Shown: piece by piece, positions 15,971 to 22,850 of the stretch
How the letters are laid out: every line of letters starts with the position of its first letter
Position numbering within the stretch: the stretch's first letter is position 1
Assembly: GCA_944376745.1 (NCBI GenBank)
Contig: CALWDR010000039.1
Location: forward strand, 1 to 32,905
DNA: 32,905 bases
DNA from: an uncultured Lachnospiraceae bacterium
GTDB lineage: Bacteria > Bacillota > Clostridia > Lachnospirales > Lachnospiraceae
Reading direction: 5' to 3'
Translations under genes and position numbers: made by a program
The notes under the pieces: generated by a model
Told to the model about the DNA's origin: nothing
The model's input: only the letters and a program-made list of their open reading frames with translations
Database searches by the model: none

Positions 15971-15995
15971 AAAGCTGGAAAAAAGCGACTTTTGG

Positions 15996-16024
15996 TTGAC
16001 AATAACCAGGAAATTCCATATACT
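15996..16024 (+). promoter_or_regulatory. Sigma-A type promoter for nrdR
   Basis: TTGACA (15996-16001) and TATACT (16019-16024) are separated by 17 bases. It lies 91 nt upstream of the nrdR ATG; the leader contains a short GC-rich hairpin. Confidence 0.8.
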
Positions 16025-16114
16025 GAAAGTGGTCCCGGCGTGCAGGCACAGGGGCCGCCGCAGTCTGCGGCAGCCGGGAACCCAATAGGCGAATACAGTG
16101 GGAGGGGTTACAAC

Positions 16115-16567
16115 ATGAAATGTCCGTTTTGCAGCAGCGATAATACCAGAGTGATCGATTCCAGGCCGGCAGATGACAACAGCTCCATCCGGCGCAGAAG
16201 GCTGTGCGACGAGTGCGGGAAGCGGTTTACCACTTATGAGAAGGTGGAGACGATTCCGCTGATCGTCATCAAGAAGGATAACAACCGGGAGCAGTATGAC
16301 CGTTCCAAGATTGAGGCCGGAGTGCTGAGGGCCTGCCATAAGCGCCCCATTTCCGTGGACCAGATCAAAAAGCTGGTGGACGAGGTGGAGACGGAGATCT
16401 TCAACCGGGAGGAGAAGGAGATCCCAAGCTCCGTCATCGGGGAGATCGTCATGGACAAGCTGAAGGACTTAGAGGCGGTGGCTTACGTGCGGTTTGCCTC
16501 GGTGTATCGGGAATTTAAGGATGTCAACACCTTTATGAATGAGTTGAAGAAAATATTGGATAAATAG
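16115..16567 (+). CDS. nrdR: Transcriptional repressor NrdR
   Basis: NrdR represses ribonucleotide reductase genes according to ATP/dATP level. The 150-aa protein begins with the zinc ribbon MKCPFC ... CDECGKRF and continues with the ATP-cone domain (PLIVIKKDN; YDRSKIEAGVLRAC; EIPSSVIGEIVMDKL). The start at ATG 16115 has GGAGGGG at 16101-16107; the upstream open frame overlaps the promoter and is rejected. It has its own consensus promoter. No nrd structural gene lies in this window. Confidence 0.96.
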   Translation: MKCPFCSSDNTRVIDSRPADDNSSIRRRRLCDECGKRFTTYEKVETIPLIVIKKDNNREQYDRSKIEAGVLRACHKRPISVDQIKKLVDEVETEIFNREEKEIPSSVIGEIVMDKLKDLEAVAYVRFASVYREFKDVNTFMNELKKILDK

Positions 16568-16649
16568 CCTGCCGTTGAGGGACCGGGCAGCGGAGAGCGC
16601 CTGTGACCGGACAGAGACGGCACAAAAAACATGAGTAAGGAGAATTTTT

Positions 16650-17189
16650 ATGCGTATCTTAGCAGAGAATACCAGTTGTCTGGTGATCGATTATCAGGAG
16701 CGGCTTGTGCCGGCCATGACAGGGAAGGAGACCCTGATTGCCAATTCCGTAAAATTGCTGGAGGGCCTTAAGGTTTTGGGCATTCCCATGACCATCACCG
16801 GACAGTACACCAAGGGGCTGGGGCTGAACCTTCCCGAGATTTTTAAGGCGGCGGGGACGGAGGAATATTTCGATAAGCTGTCCTTCAGCTCCTATGAGGT
16901 GGAGGGCGTTAAGAAAGCCCTTGAGAGCCGCGGACAATTTGTGATCCTCTGCGGCATCGAGGCCCATGTCTGCGTGCTGCAGACCGCCATTGATTTAAAG
17001 GAAGCAGGCTTTACGCCCATCCTTGTGACGGACTGCATTTCCTCCCGGAAGGAGAGCGATAAGGAGATTGCCCTGCTTCGGGCCCAGCAGGAAGGGATAC
17101 TTCTTACCACCAGCGAGGCCATTTTGTTTGAGCTCACAAGGCGGGCGGGCAGCGACGTGTTCAAGCAGATCTCCAAGCTGGTGAAATAG
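16650..17189 (+). CDS. Isochorismatase-family cysteine hydrolase
   Basis: The 179-aa protein has the alpha/beta fold of the isochorismatase superfamily. The Asp-Lys-Cys catalytic triad is visible: Asp in LVIDYQ (about D14), Lys in YFDKLSFS (about K77) and Cys in GIEAHVCVLQT (about C109). The family hydrolyses ethers or amides such as isochorismate, nicotinamide or N-carbamoyl compounds; the YcaC/ISOC1-like pattern here does not reveal the substrate. AAGGAG at 16637-16642 precedes the ATG. No siderophore or nicotinamide genes flank it, so a general housekeeping hydrolase is likely. Confidence 0.9.
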   Translation: MRILAENTSCLVIDYQERLVPAMTGKETLIANSVKLLEGLKVLGIPMTITGQYTKGLGLNLPEIFKAAGTEEYFDKLSFSSYEVEGVKKALESRGQFVILCGIEAHVCVLQTAIDLKEAGFTPILVTDCISSRKESDKEIALLRAQQEGILLTTSEAILFELTRRAGSDVFKQISKLVK

Positions 17190-17267
17190 CAGGGAGCGGC
17201 GTGCCAGAGCAGACTGGCGAAATGACGGGAAGCCGTGTGCTTCCTGGGCGGCATGTAAGGAGCGGCT

Positions 17268-17801
17268 ATGTTTCAGAGGTTTTATCCGGGGGAGTATGTG
17301 GATTCCACCTACGGGATTGATTTTGAAGGGCTGTACCGGGAAGGCTACCGGGGCATTATTTTTGATATTGACAATACGCTGGTGCCCCACGGGGCCGGGG
17401 CGGACGAGCGGGCCAAAGCGTTGTTTGGCAGGCTGAAGAAGCTGGGCTTTGGCTGCTGCCTTCTGTCCAACAACAAGGAAGCCCGGGTGAAAATGTTCAA
17501 CGATGATGTGCAGGTGGAGTATATTTATGACGCCCACAAGCCTTCCACTGCCAATTACCGGCGGGCCATGGAGCTTCTGGGCACGGACGAGACAAGCACG
17601 GTGTTTGTGGGCGACCAGATCTTCACGGACATTTACGGGGCCAATCGGGCCGGGATACGGACGATCCTGGTGAAGCCCATCCACCCCAGGGAAGAGATTC
17701 AGATCGTGTTGAAGCGGTATCTGGAAAAAATTGTTCTGTTTTTCTACAGAAGGAAGGTAAAGAAGGAGGAAATGAGCCATGAAGGTAGCAATGGGAAATG
17801 A
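17268..17801 (+). CDS. yqeG: YqeG family HAD-IIIA phosphatase
   Basis: This HAD-superfamily hydrolase has the nucleophile motif FDIDNTLV (catalytic Asp pair), motif II LLSNN, the Lys in DAHKP (motif III) and motif IV GDQIFTDIYGAN. The 177-aa size and the N-terminal FYPGEYV motif match YqeG of Firmicutes, related to phosphatidylglycerophosphate phosphatases; the physiological substrate is unproven. AAGGAG lies just upstream of the ATG. Its 3' end overlaps rpiB by 23 nt in a different frame, so the two are probably co-translated. Confidence 0.9.
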   Translation: MFQRFYPGEYVDSTYGIDFEGLYREGYRGIIFDIDNTLVPHGAGADERAKALFGRLKKLGFGCCLLSNNKEARVKMFNDDVQVEYIYDAHKPSTANYRRAMELLGTDETSTVFVGDQIFTDIYGANRAGIRTILVKPIHPREEIQIVLKRYLEKIVLFFYRRKVKKEEMSHEGSNGK

Positions 17802-18225
17802 CCATGCGGCTACGGATTTGAAGCTGGAGATCATGAAATATGTAGAGGAATTGGGCCACGAGGTGATAAACTTCGGCACCGACGGTTATGAGAGCTGTCA
17901 TTACCCGGAGTTCGGTGAGAAGGTGGGCCGGGCCGTGGCCGCCGGGGAGGCGGACTGCGGGATCGTGATCTGCGGGACGGGCGTGGGAATCTCCATCGCC
18001 GCCAACAAGGTCCGCGGCATCCGGGCCGGGGTCTGCTCTGACGCCACCACAGCCCGGCTGATAAAGGAGCACAACAACGCCAATATCCTGGCCTTCGGGG
18101 CAAGGATCGTGGGGCCGGAGCTGGCAAAGGATATTGTGAAAGCCTATCTTTCAGCCGAGTTTCTGGGAGGCCGCCATAAGACGCGGGTGGATATGTTTGC
18201 GCAGATCGAGAACCGCAATCCGTAA
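17779..18225 (+). CDS. rpiB: Ribose-5-phosphate isomerase B
   Basis: RpiB interconverts ribose-5-phosphate and ribulose-5-phosphate. The 148-aa protein shows MKVAMGNDHAA, the active-site segment CGIVICGTGVGISIAANK (catalytic Cys in VICGTG) and HNNANILAFGAR. The length is standard. AAGGAGG just before the ATG lies inside yqeG, and the two genes overlap by 23 nt. A rho-independent terminator follows the stop. With rpe it supplies the non-oxidative pentose phosphate branch. Confidence 0.95.
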   Translation: MKVAMGNDHAATDLKLEIMKYVEELGHEVINFGTDGYESCHYPEFGEKVGRAVAAGEADCGIVICGTGVGISIAANKVRGIRAGVCSDATTARLIKEHNNANILAFGARIVGPELAKDIVKAYLSAEFLGGRHKTRVDMFAQIENRNP

Positions 18226-18253
18226 CCGCTTGCCCTGGTCAGGGCGGATTTTT
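18226..18253 (+). terminator. Rho-independent terminator after rpiB
   Basis: GCCCT (18232-18236) pairs with AGGGC (18241-18245) around GGTC, followed by T5 at 18249-18253. It separates the yqeG-rpiB unit from efp. Confidence 0.75.
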
Positions 18254-18283
18254 GCCTGATTGCGGCTCCCTGATAAAAAAAGG

Positions 18284-18312
18284 TTGAAAAATATGGCATT
18301 TTATTATAGAAT
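18284..18312 (+). promoter_or_regulatory. Promoter for efp
   Basis: TTGAAA (18284-18289), a 17-base spacer and TAGAAT (18307-18312). The efp ATG lies about 50 nt downstream with AAGGAGG at 18350-18356. Confidence 0.7.
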
Positions 18313-18364
18313 AGAAAAAGCAAACGGCGCAGTGCGCTTTTCGTAGTTAAGGAGGAAGAATCGA

Positions 18365-18922
18365 ATGATTTCAGCAGGAGATTTCAGAAATGGTATAACC
18401 ATCGAGTTGGAGAATAACATATACCAGATCATTGAGTTTCAGCATGTAAAACCAGGTAAGGGCGCGGCTTTCGTGAGAACGAAGCTGAAGAACATCAAGA
18501 ACGGCGGCGTGGTGGAGAAGACCTTCCGCCCCACGGAGAAATGCCCCCAGGCCCGGATTGACCGTGCGGACATGCAGTATCTGTATTCCGACGGCGACCT
18601 GTTCCACTTCATGGATGTGGAGACCTACGAGCAGATTGCCCTGGATAAGGATTCTATCGGCGACGCTCTGAAGTTTGTGAAGGAAAATGAGATGGTGAAG
18701 ATGCTGTCCCACAACGGCAGCGTGTTCGCTGTGGAGCCCCCTCTTTTTGTGGAGCTTGCCATCACCGACACCGAGCCCGGCTTCAAGGGCGACACCGCAA
18801 CCGGAGCGACCAAGCCCGCAGTGGTGGAGACCGGAGCCACCGTATACGTTCCGCTGTTTGTGGAGCAGGGGGATGTGATCAAGATCGACACCCGGACGGG
18901 CGAGTATCTGTCCAGAGTGTAA
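18365..18922 (+). CDS. efp: Translation elongation factor P
   Basis: EF-P rescues ribosomes stalled at polyproline. The 185-aa protein begins [10 protein letters not shown], and the tip loop reads [13 protein letters not shown] with Lys32 as the modifiable residue. The C-terminal OB domain ends with [15 protein letters not shown], the family signature. No EpmA/EpmB or YmfI-type modification gene is seen in the window. It has its own promoter and a strong terminator, so it is monocistronic. Confidence 0.97.
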   Translation: MISAGDFRNGITIELENNIYQIIEFQHVKPGKGAAFVRTKLKNIKNGGVVEKTFRPTEKCPQARIDRADMQYLYSDGDLFHFMDVETYEQIALDKDSIGDALKFVKENEMVKMLSHNGSVFAVEPPLFVELAITDTEPGFKGDTATGATKPAVVETGATVYVPLFVEQGDVIKIDTRTGEYLSRV

Positions 18923-18949
18923 GCAGAATATTTTGGCGTATGCCTGCAA

Positions 18950-18983
18950 GAAAAAAAGCCTGGAGGATTCCAAGGCTTTTTTT
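18950..18983. terminator. Bidirectional terminator after efp
   Basis: A7 (18951-18957), a GCC-TGGA/TCC-AAGGC stem with one bulge, then T7 (18977-18983). The A-tract and T-tract on opposite sides make it functional on both strands, serving efp (+) and the minus-strand hicB-like unit. Confidence 0.85.
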
Positions 18984-18999
18984 GTCGCCGGCTCAGCGG

Positions 19000-19078
19000 C
19001 GCCCCGCCAGGACGTCCTGCCTGGGGCGGAAGGCTTTCGGCCAGCTACGCCCCGCCAGGCCCGTCCTGTCTGGGGCGG
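19000..19078. repeat. Two GC-rich direct repeats with internal dyad symmetry
   Basis: Two 30-base copies (about 19000-19029 and 19049-19078, period 48) each begin GCCCCGCCAGG and end TGGGGCGG. Copy 1 has the perfect inner palindrome AGGACGTCCT. The second copy overlaps the 3' end of the small minus-strand ORF at 19045-19224. Confidence 0.75.
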
Positions 19079-19224
19079 CTGGACTCGGGGAGAGGCTCCA
19101 CGTTTTCGTAATCCGGGGCTTTGCCCTGAGGGCCGGGTTTTCGAACATTTTTCATACTGTCCCTTGGCAGGTCGATCTCCGGAATATTTCCATCGTCATA
19201 TAAATTCTGTCTTTTATCCATCAT
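19045..19224 (-). CDS. Small hydrophilic protein (59 aa), hypothetical
   Basis: No family is recognised. On the minus strand a tandem ATG (19224/19221) is preceded by AAAGGA (19232-19237) and opens a 59-codon frame starting MMDKRQNLYDDGNIPEIDLP. The predicted product is charged, Pro/Gly-rich and without membrane segment. It ends inside a GC-rich repeat, so the last roughly 10 residues may be recent. It lies 63 nt downstream of the hicB-like gene on the same strand and ahead of a bidirectional terminator, which fits a short operon. The overlapping plus-strand frames look like shadows. Coding status is inferred from residue composition and ribosome site only. Confidence 0.45.
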   Translation of the reverse strand: MMDKRQNLYDDGNIPEIDLPRDSMKNVRKPGPQGKAPDYENVEPLPESSRPRQDGPGGA

Positions 19225-19287
19225 GCACCATCCTTTCGCAGATATTATGCGCCAAAAGGGGCAGGATATACGCGGCTTTGGAGCAGC

Positions 19288-19716
19288 TTATTTTGTGCTC
19301 TGTCCGGGTGAATTCAGGTGAAGATACTCCATAAGCGCATTTTGAAACAGACGGGAGCAGTTGACGCCATCCTCGTCAGCCTTAGCCGCTAGCCAGGCCG
19401 GGAGAGACAGTGTCTTTTTTACGAATCTGGTTTTGATACGTTCCCGAATCGGAGGCATAAACACCGCGATCAACGCAGGAATCTGATTTTTTTTCAGAGA
19501 AAATGCAGTGATTGGTCTTGGCGCGGGGAGAGGTTCTTTGTCCTGCTCTAATCCCCAGATATGGAGTCCCAGGGCTTCTTTTGCGTTTTTTAGGGCCATA
19601 GCGGTATCGTCCTTGTCCGCGCAGGGGCAGCAGCCCGGTAAATCCGGAAAATCAATGGAAATTCCGGTTTCTTCGTAGGTGAGCAATGCAACATAGGAAT
19701 AGCGGTCTTTTAACAT
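19288..19716 (-). CDS. HicB-like antitoxin/regulator without an obvious HicA partner
   Basis: The N-terminus has the HicB fold signature (YVALLTYEETG, ISIDFPDLPGC). The C-terminus has a ribbon-helix-helix-like DNA-binding segment (LSLPAWLAAKADEDGVNCS). HicB proteins neutralise HicA mRNA interferase and repress their own promoter. The start is set at ATG 19716, with GGAG about 10 nt upstream; a TTG at 19731 is possible. At 142 aa it is complete. No HicA-like gene adjoins it: upstream there is only a 36-codon frame that does not resemble HicA. It may be an orphan antitoxin or a stand-alone regulator. A second, complete hicAB pair lies at 30328-30931. Confidence 0.8.
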   Translation of the reverse strand: MLKDRYSYVALLTYEETGISIDFPDLPGCCPCADKDDTAMALKNAKEALGLHIWGLEQDKEPLPAPRPITAFSLKKNQIPALIAVFMPPIRERIKTRFVKKTLSLPAWLAAKADEDGVNCSRLFQNALMEYLHLNSPGQSTK

Positions 19717-19721
19717 GATCA

Positions 19722-19832
19722 TCAGCTCCAATCAAAAATGGTATGTGTCAGGGGAAGAAGATTCCCGATTGTCGGGAAATGCTTTTTAAAGTACCTGGTG
19801 GTATGTCTTTTTTGGGATGAGTAGTGTTTCAT
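19722..19832 (-). CDS. Small ORF (36 aa) upstream of the hicB-like gene
   Basis: The minus-strand ATG at 19832 is preceded by AAGGAG at ideal distance (7 nt) and sits behind a consensus promoter, so this is the first frame a ribosome would meet on that transcript. It encodes a basic, His-rich 36-aa peptide starting MKHYSSQKRH. Its TGA lies 5 nt before the hicB-like ATG. The position is that of hicA in a hicAB operon, but neither the size (HicA is 60-85 aa) nor the residues match HicA. It could be a leader peptide, a decayed toxin or a new small protein. Confidence 0.45.
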   Translation of the reverse strand: MKHYSSQKRHTTRYFKKHFPTIGNLLPLTHTIFDWS

Positions 19833-19850
19833 ATGAAGTTCTCCTTAACT

Positions 19851-19906
19851 ATTGTAATACATAATATATTACGTGTCAATAAAAATAAGTATTTTATTAC
19901 GTGTCA
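19851..19906 (-). promoter_or_regulatory. Promoter and direct-repeat operator of the minus-strand hicB-like unit
   Basis: On the minus strand TTGACA (19874-19879) and TACAAT (19851-19856) are 17 bases apart, a near-perfect sigma-A promoter. TATTACGTGTCA occurs twice on the plus strand (19867-19878 and 19895-19906, period 28). The first copy covers the -35 and the second lies just upstream, as expected for an autorepressor site. Confidence 0.75.
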
Positions 19907-19920
19907 GTGAATAATAAGGT

Positions 19921-20176
19921 TACTTTTCATGGGGTGGGGAAATCGGCAAAATTGTCAGCCTTTGTCTGGAATGCAGCCCTGGACAGCGATTTTGTTATAA
20001 GCAGACCATTGAAAGACGCCGGCACTTGGCGAACCGGCTGCTTGCGGGCGGTGAGTCTAGTACCGCTGCGTCTTTCGCTGAGCGGAAGCGTGTCTGCGTT
20101 AACAAAATCGCTGTCCAGGGCGTACTCCTGACAAAAACTGTCACCGGCTGAATATTTCCCCACCCCATGAAAAGTA
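19921..20176. repeat. 256-bp imperfect inverted repeat (cruciform/MITE-like)
   Basis: The outer 23 bases (19921-19943 and 20154-20176) are perfect inverted complements. An inner 22-base block (19976-19997 and 20100-20121) is also perfect and shares exactly the same centre of symmetry (20048.5). The 32-base stretches between them match partly with small offsets, and inner segments such as GAAAGACGC/GCGTCTTTC pair as well. There is no transposase and no convincing coding frame. No target-site duplication is evident at the edges. It fills most of the gap between the hicB-like promoter and the ABC transporter promoter. Confidence 0.85.
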
Positions 20177-20202
20177 TCTTTGCAGGTGAAGCGAATTTCC
20201 TC

Positions 20203-20230
20203 TTGCTTTTTTAAAAATAACTGCTATACT
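20203..20230 (+). promoter_or_regulatory. Promoter of the amino-acid ABC transporter operon
   Basis: TTGCTT (20203-20208), a 16-base spacer and TATACT (20225-20230), with TG one base before the -10 (extended -10). Transcription would start about 70 nt before the lipoprotein ATG. Confidence 0.65.
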
Positions 20231-20308
20231 AGTCTTTATGAATGAATATAAGCCTTTTGTAAGTTTTTATACATACCACAAGAAGGCGCAGAACAGGAAA
20301 GGGAGAGA

Positions 20309-21142
20309 ATGAAGATGAAGTACAATTTTGTAAAGAAAACGATAACACTGGCTCTGGCGGCTGGCATGGTGATGGGCCTTGCGGCCTGCGGCAGCAGCGC
20401 CCCGCCAAACACGGTATTTTCCCTGGATGACATGGCGGGAAAGACCATCGGCGTGCAGCTTGGCACCACCGGGGATACTTATGCCTCGGATTATAAGGAG
20501 GAGCAGGAAAAGGCCGGCGTGAAAGGCACCAAGGTAGAGCAGTACAGCAAGGGCGCGGACGCTGTCCAGGCCTTAAAGCAGGGCAAGATCGACTGCGTGA
20601 TGATCGACAGGCAGCCGGCGGAGGCCTTCGTGGAGAAAAACGACGATCTGACGATCCTGGAGGAGGATTTCACTGAGGAGGACTACGCCATCGCGATTTC
20701 CAAGGAGAATACGGAGCTGAAGGAGAAGATCAACGAGGCTCTGGCGGAGCTGAAGGAGGACGGCACTCTGGACGCCATCATGTCCAATTATATCGGCGAT
20801 GATACCAAGGGCAAGAACCCCTATGAGTCCCCGGCGGATGTGGACAGGAGCAACGGCACGCTGACCATGGCCACCAACGCGGAATTTCCGCCCTATGAGT
20901 ACCATGAGGGCGGCGAGATCGTGGGCATCGACGTGGATATGGCCCGGGCCGTCTGCGACAAGCTGGGCATGGAGCTTAAGATCGAGGACATGGCTTTTGA
21001 CGCCATCATCAACGCCGTGCAGTCCGGCAAGGCGGACATCGGCGTGGCGGGCATGACGGTTACGCCGGACCGTTTGGAAAATATTGATTTTACCGACAGT
21101 TATACCACCTCACAGCAGGTGATCATTGTGAGAAAGAAATAA
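20309..21142 (+). CDS. Amino-acid ABC transporter substrate-binding lipoprotein with circularly permuted SBP domain
   Basis: This 277-aa lipoprotein has a signal peptide with lipobox LAAC (Cys27). The family is the polar amino-acid (GlnH-like, SBP_bac_3) binding protein, but the halves are in reversed order. Residues 38-163 match the canonical second half (SLDDMAGKTIGVQLGTTGD; ALKQGKIDCVMID; the terminal LKEDGTLDAIMSNYIG). Residues 183-277 match the canonical first half (GTLTMATNAEFPPYEY; GIDVDMARA; GKADIGVAGMTVT; IDFTDSYTTSQQVI). A linker (about 164-182) joins old C-terminus to old N-terminus. Permease and ATPase follow directly, so it is probably functional. ATG 20315 is an equally good start by ribosome-site spacing. 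Confidence 0.92.
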   Translation: MKMKYNFVKKTITLALAAGMVMGLAACGSSAPPNTVFSLDDMAGKTIGVQLGTTGDTYASDYKEEQEKAGVKGTKVEQYSKGADAVQALKQGKIDCVMIDRQPAEAFVEKNDDLTILEEDFTEEDYAIAISKENTELKEKINEALAELKEDGTLDAIMSNYIGDDTKGKNPYESPADVDRSNGTLTMATNAEFPPYEYHEGGEIVGIDVDMARAVCDKLGMELKIEDMAFDAIINAVQSGKADIGVAGMTVTPDRLENIDFTDSYTTSQQVIIVRKK

Positions 21143-21154
21143 GGGGAAATCGTT

Positions 21155-21916
21155 GTGAGTGAAATTATGTCAGCCATCCAGCAGTGGTTTCTGGATTTTG
21201 GCGATTCCTTTCATCAGGCCTTTATCGAGGATGACCGCTGGCTGTATCTGGTACAGGGCCTGGGCAATACGCTGATCATCTCGTTCTTTGCGGTGCTCCT
21301 CGGTATTGTGCTGGGATTTCTCATCGCCATTGTGCGCTCCACCTATGACCGGGAGGGAAAGCTTAAAGCTTTAAACGGAAAGCATAAATTTTCAAACGGA
21401 ATCCTTAAATTTTTAAACGGGATCTGCAAAATTTATCTGACCGTGATCCGGGGCACGCCCATGGTGGTGCAGCTTCTGATCATTTATTATGTGATACTGG
21501 TGTCCGTCGACAACAAGATCTTTGTGGCGGCGCTGGCCTTCGGATTAAATTCCGCGGCCTACGTGGCGGAGATCGTCCGCTCCGGCATCATGTCCATCGA
21601 CGTGGGTCAGTTTGAGGCCGGGCGCAGCCTGGGGCTGAACTACCGGCAGACAATGGTACATATCATTATGCCCCAGGCTTTCAAGAATGTGCTGCCGGCC
21701 CTGGCAAATGAGTTCATCGTGCTGTTGAAGGAGACCTCCATCAGCGGCTATATCGGCCTGACGGACCTGACCAGAGGCGGCGACATCATACGGAGCGTCA
21801 CCTGGCAGCCCCTGCTGCCCCTGCTGGCGGTGGCGGCCATTTATCTGGTGCTGGTGATGGTGCTGTCCTTTGGCGTGGGCAGACTGGAGAGGAGGCTGAG
21901 AAATAATGAGCGGTAG
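21155..21916 (+). CDS. Amino-acid ABC transporter permease (HisM/GlnP family)
   Basis: This is the inner-membrane subunit of a polar amino-acid importer. Several hydrophobic segments are visible ([54 protein letters not shown]). The EAA loop that contacts the ATPase reads [20 protein letters not shown], and IRGTPMVVQ is typical of the family. The start is GTG 21155 with AAGGGG at 21141-21146. A charged 20-30 residue insert after the second transmembrane segment contains the repeat-like [12 protein letters not shown]. It overlaps the ATPase gene by 11 nt. Confidence 0.94.
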   Translation: MSEIMSAIQQWFLDFGDSFHQAFIEDDRWLYLVQGLGNTLIISFFAVLLGIVLGFLIAIVRSTYDREGKLKALNGKHKFSNGILKFLNGICKIYLTVIRGTPMVVQLLIIYYVILVSVDNKIFVAALAFGLNSAAYVAEIVRSGIMSIDVGQFEAGRSLGLNYRQTMVHIIMPQAFKNVLPALANEFIVLLKETSISGYIGLTDLTRGGDIIRSVTWQPLLPLLAVAAIYLVLVMVLSFGVGRLERRLRNNER

Positions 21917-22649
21917 CGGAGAAGTACTCATCAGCGTGGATTCCCTGTGCAAATCCTTCGGGGAGCAGACGGTGTTGAACGGCATTACCATGGAGATACG
22001 CCGGGGAGAGGTGATCGCCATTGTGGGCCCCTCCGGCTGCGGGAAGTCCACCTTCCTGCGCTCCTTAAACCTCCTGGAGCAGCCCACCGGGGGCACCATC
22101 ACCTTCGAGGGTACGGACATCACCGACAAGTCCGTAAATATTGATAAAATGCGGCAGAAGATCGGCATGGTGTTCCAGCATTTTAATCTGTTCCCGAATC
22201 ATACCATCAAGGGGAACATCATGCTGGCCCCGGTGAAGACCGGCCTGATAAGTAAGGCGGAAGCCTCCCGGCGGGCCGACGGGCTGCTGGAGCGGGTGGG
22301 CCTTCTGGACCGGGCCGACGCCTATCCCAGCCAGTTATCCGGCGGGCAGAAGCAGCGGGTGGCCATTGTCCGGGCTCTGGCCATGAACCCGGACGTGATG
22401 CTTTTTGACGAGCCCACCTCGGCCCTGGACCCGGAGATGGTGGGGGAGGTCTTAGAGCTGATGAAGCAGCTTGCGAAGGACGGCATGACCATGGTGGTGG
22501 TGACCCATGAGATGGGCTTTGCCAGGGAGGTGGCCAACCGGGTGCTGTTCATCGATGACGGGCAGATCCAGGAGGAAAATACCCCGGCGGAATTTTTCGC
22601 CAATCCGAAGAATCCAAGGCTTCGGGATTTCCTGTCGAAGGTGCTGTAG
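21906..22649 (+). CDS. Amino-acid ABC transporter ATP-binding protein (GlnQ/HisP family)
   Basis: The cytoplasmic ATPase energises the importer. All ABC motifs are present in 247 aa: Walker [11 protein letters not shown]-loop MVFQHFNLF, signature [11 protein letters not shown], Walker [14 protein letters not shown], and H-loop [10 protein letters not shown]. The start overlaps the permease end by 11 nt, so stoichiometric coupled translation is likely. The LFPNHT and EMGFAREV segments place it in the polar amino-acid group, but the transported residue cannot be read from sequence. A strong terminator follows. Confidence 0.96.
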   Translation: MSGSGEVLISVDSLCKSFGEQTVLNGITMEIRRGEVIAIVGPSGCGKSTFLRSLNLLEQPTGGTITFEGTDITDKSVNIDKMRQKIGMVFQHFNLFPNHTIKGNIMLAPVKTGLISKAEASRRADGLLERVGLLDRADAYPSQLSGGQKQRVAIVRALAMNPDVMLFDEPTSALDPEMVGEVLELMKQLAKDGMTMVVVTHEMGFAREVANRVLFIDDGQIQEENTPAEFFANPKNPRLRDFLSKVL

Positions 22650-22695
22650 AAGCTGGTGAAAAGCGCGGGAAAGACAGCGAAGAGGTCAGAGAAAC

Positions 22696-22742
22696 GGGAG
22701 GGCGTTCTGGAAGCAGATCCGGGACGCCCTCCCTGAGTTTTT
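22696..22742 (+). terminator. Rho-independent terminator after the ABC transporter operon
   Basis: GGGAGGGCGT (22696-22705) pairs with ACGCCCTCCC (22724-22733), with further pairing inside, and TTTTT follows at 22738-22742. Confidence 0.85.
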
Positions 22743-22785
22743 GAGCGCTTGACCGGAGGGAGGGCCATTGTTGTTCATTTATTGG

Positions 22786-22814
22786 TTGCCAATGTTTCCA
22801 TATAAGGCTATAAT
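22786..22814 (+). promoter_or_regulatory. Promoter for the DUF4869-like gene
   Basis: TTGCCA (22786-22791), 17-base spacer, TATAAT (22809-22814). Confidence 0.8.
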
Positions 22815-22850
22815 AAGAATATCTCAGTGACAAAAAATGGAGGCAGCAGT

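Noticed and set aside
18933-19334. Plus-strand frames of 133 and 87 codons after efp
   Set aside because: They start inside or next to the efp terminator, run through GC-rich repeats and lack a ribosome site. The minus strand has a better small ORF and the hicB-like gene here.
19901-20163. Two opposing frames of 76 and 78 codons within the inverted repeat
   Set aside because: They are near mirror images of each other because the DNA is palindromic (ends with related residues such as SLS and DSDFV). No ribosome site or homology; treated as shadows of the repeat.
19921-20176. Insertion sequence with terminal inverted repeats
   Set aside because: No transposase frame and no visible target-site duplication; recorded as an inverted repeat of unknown origin.
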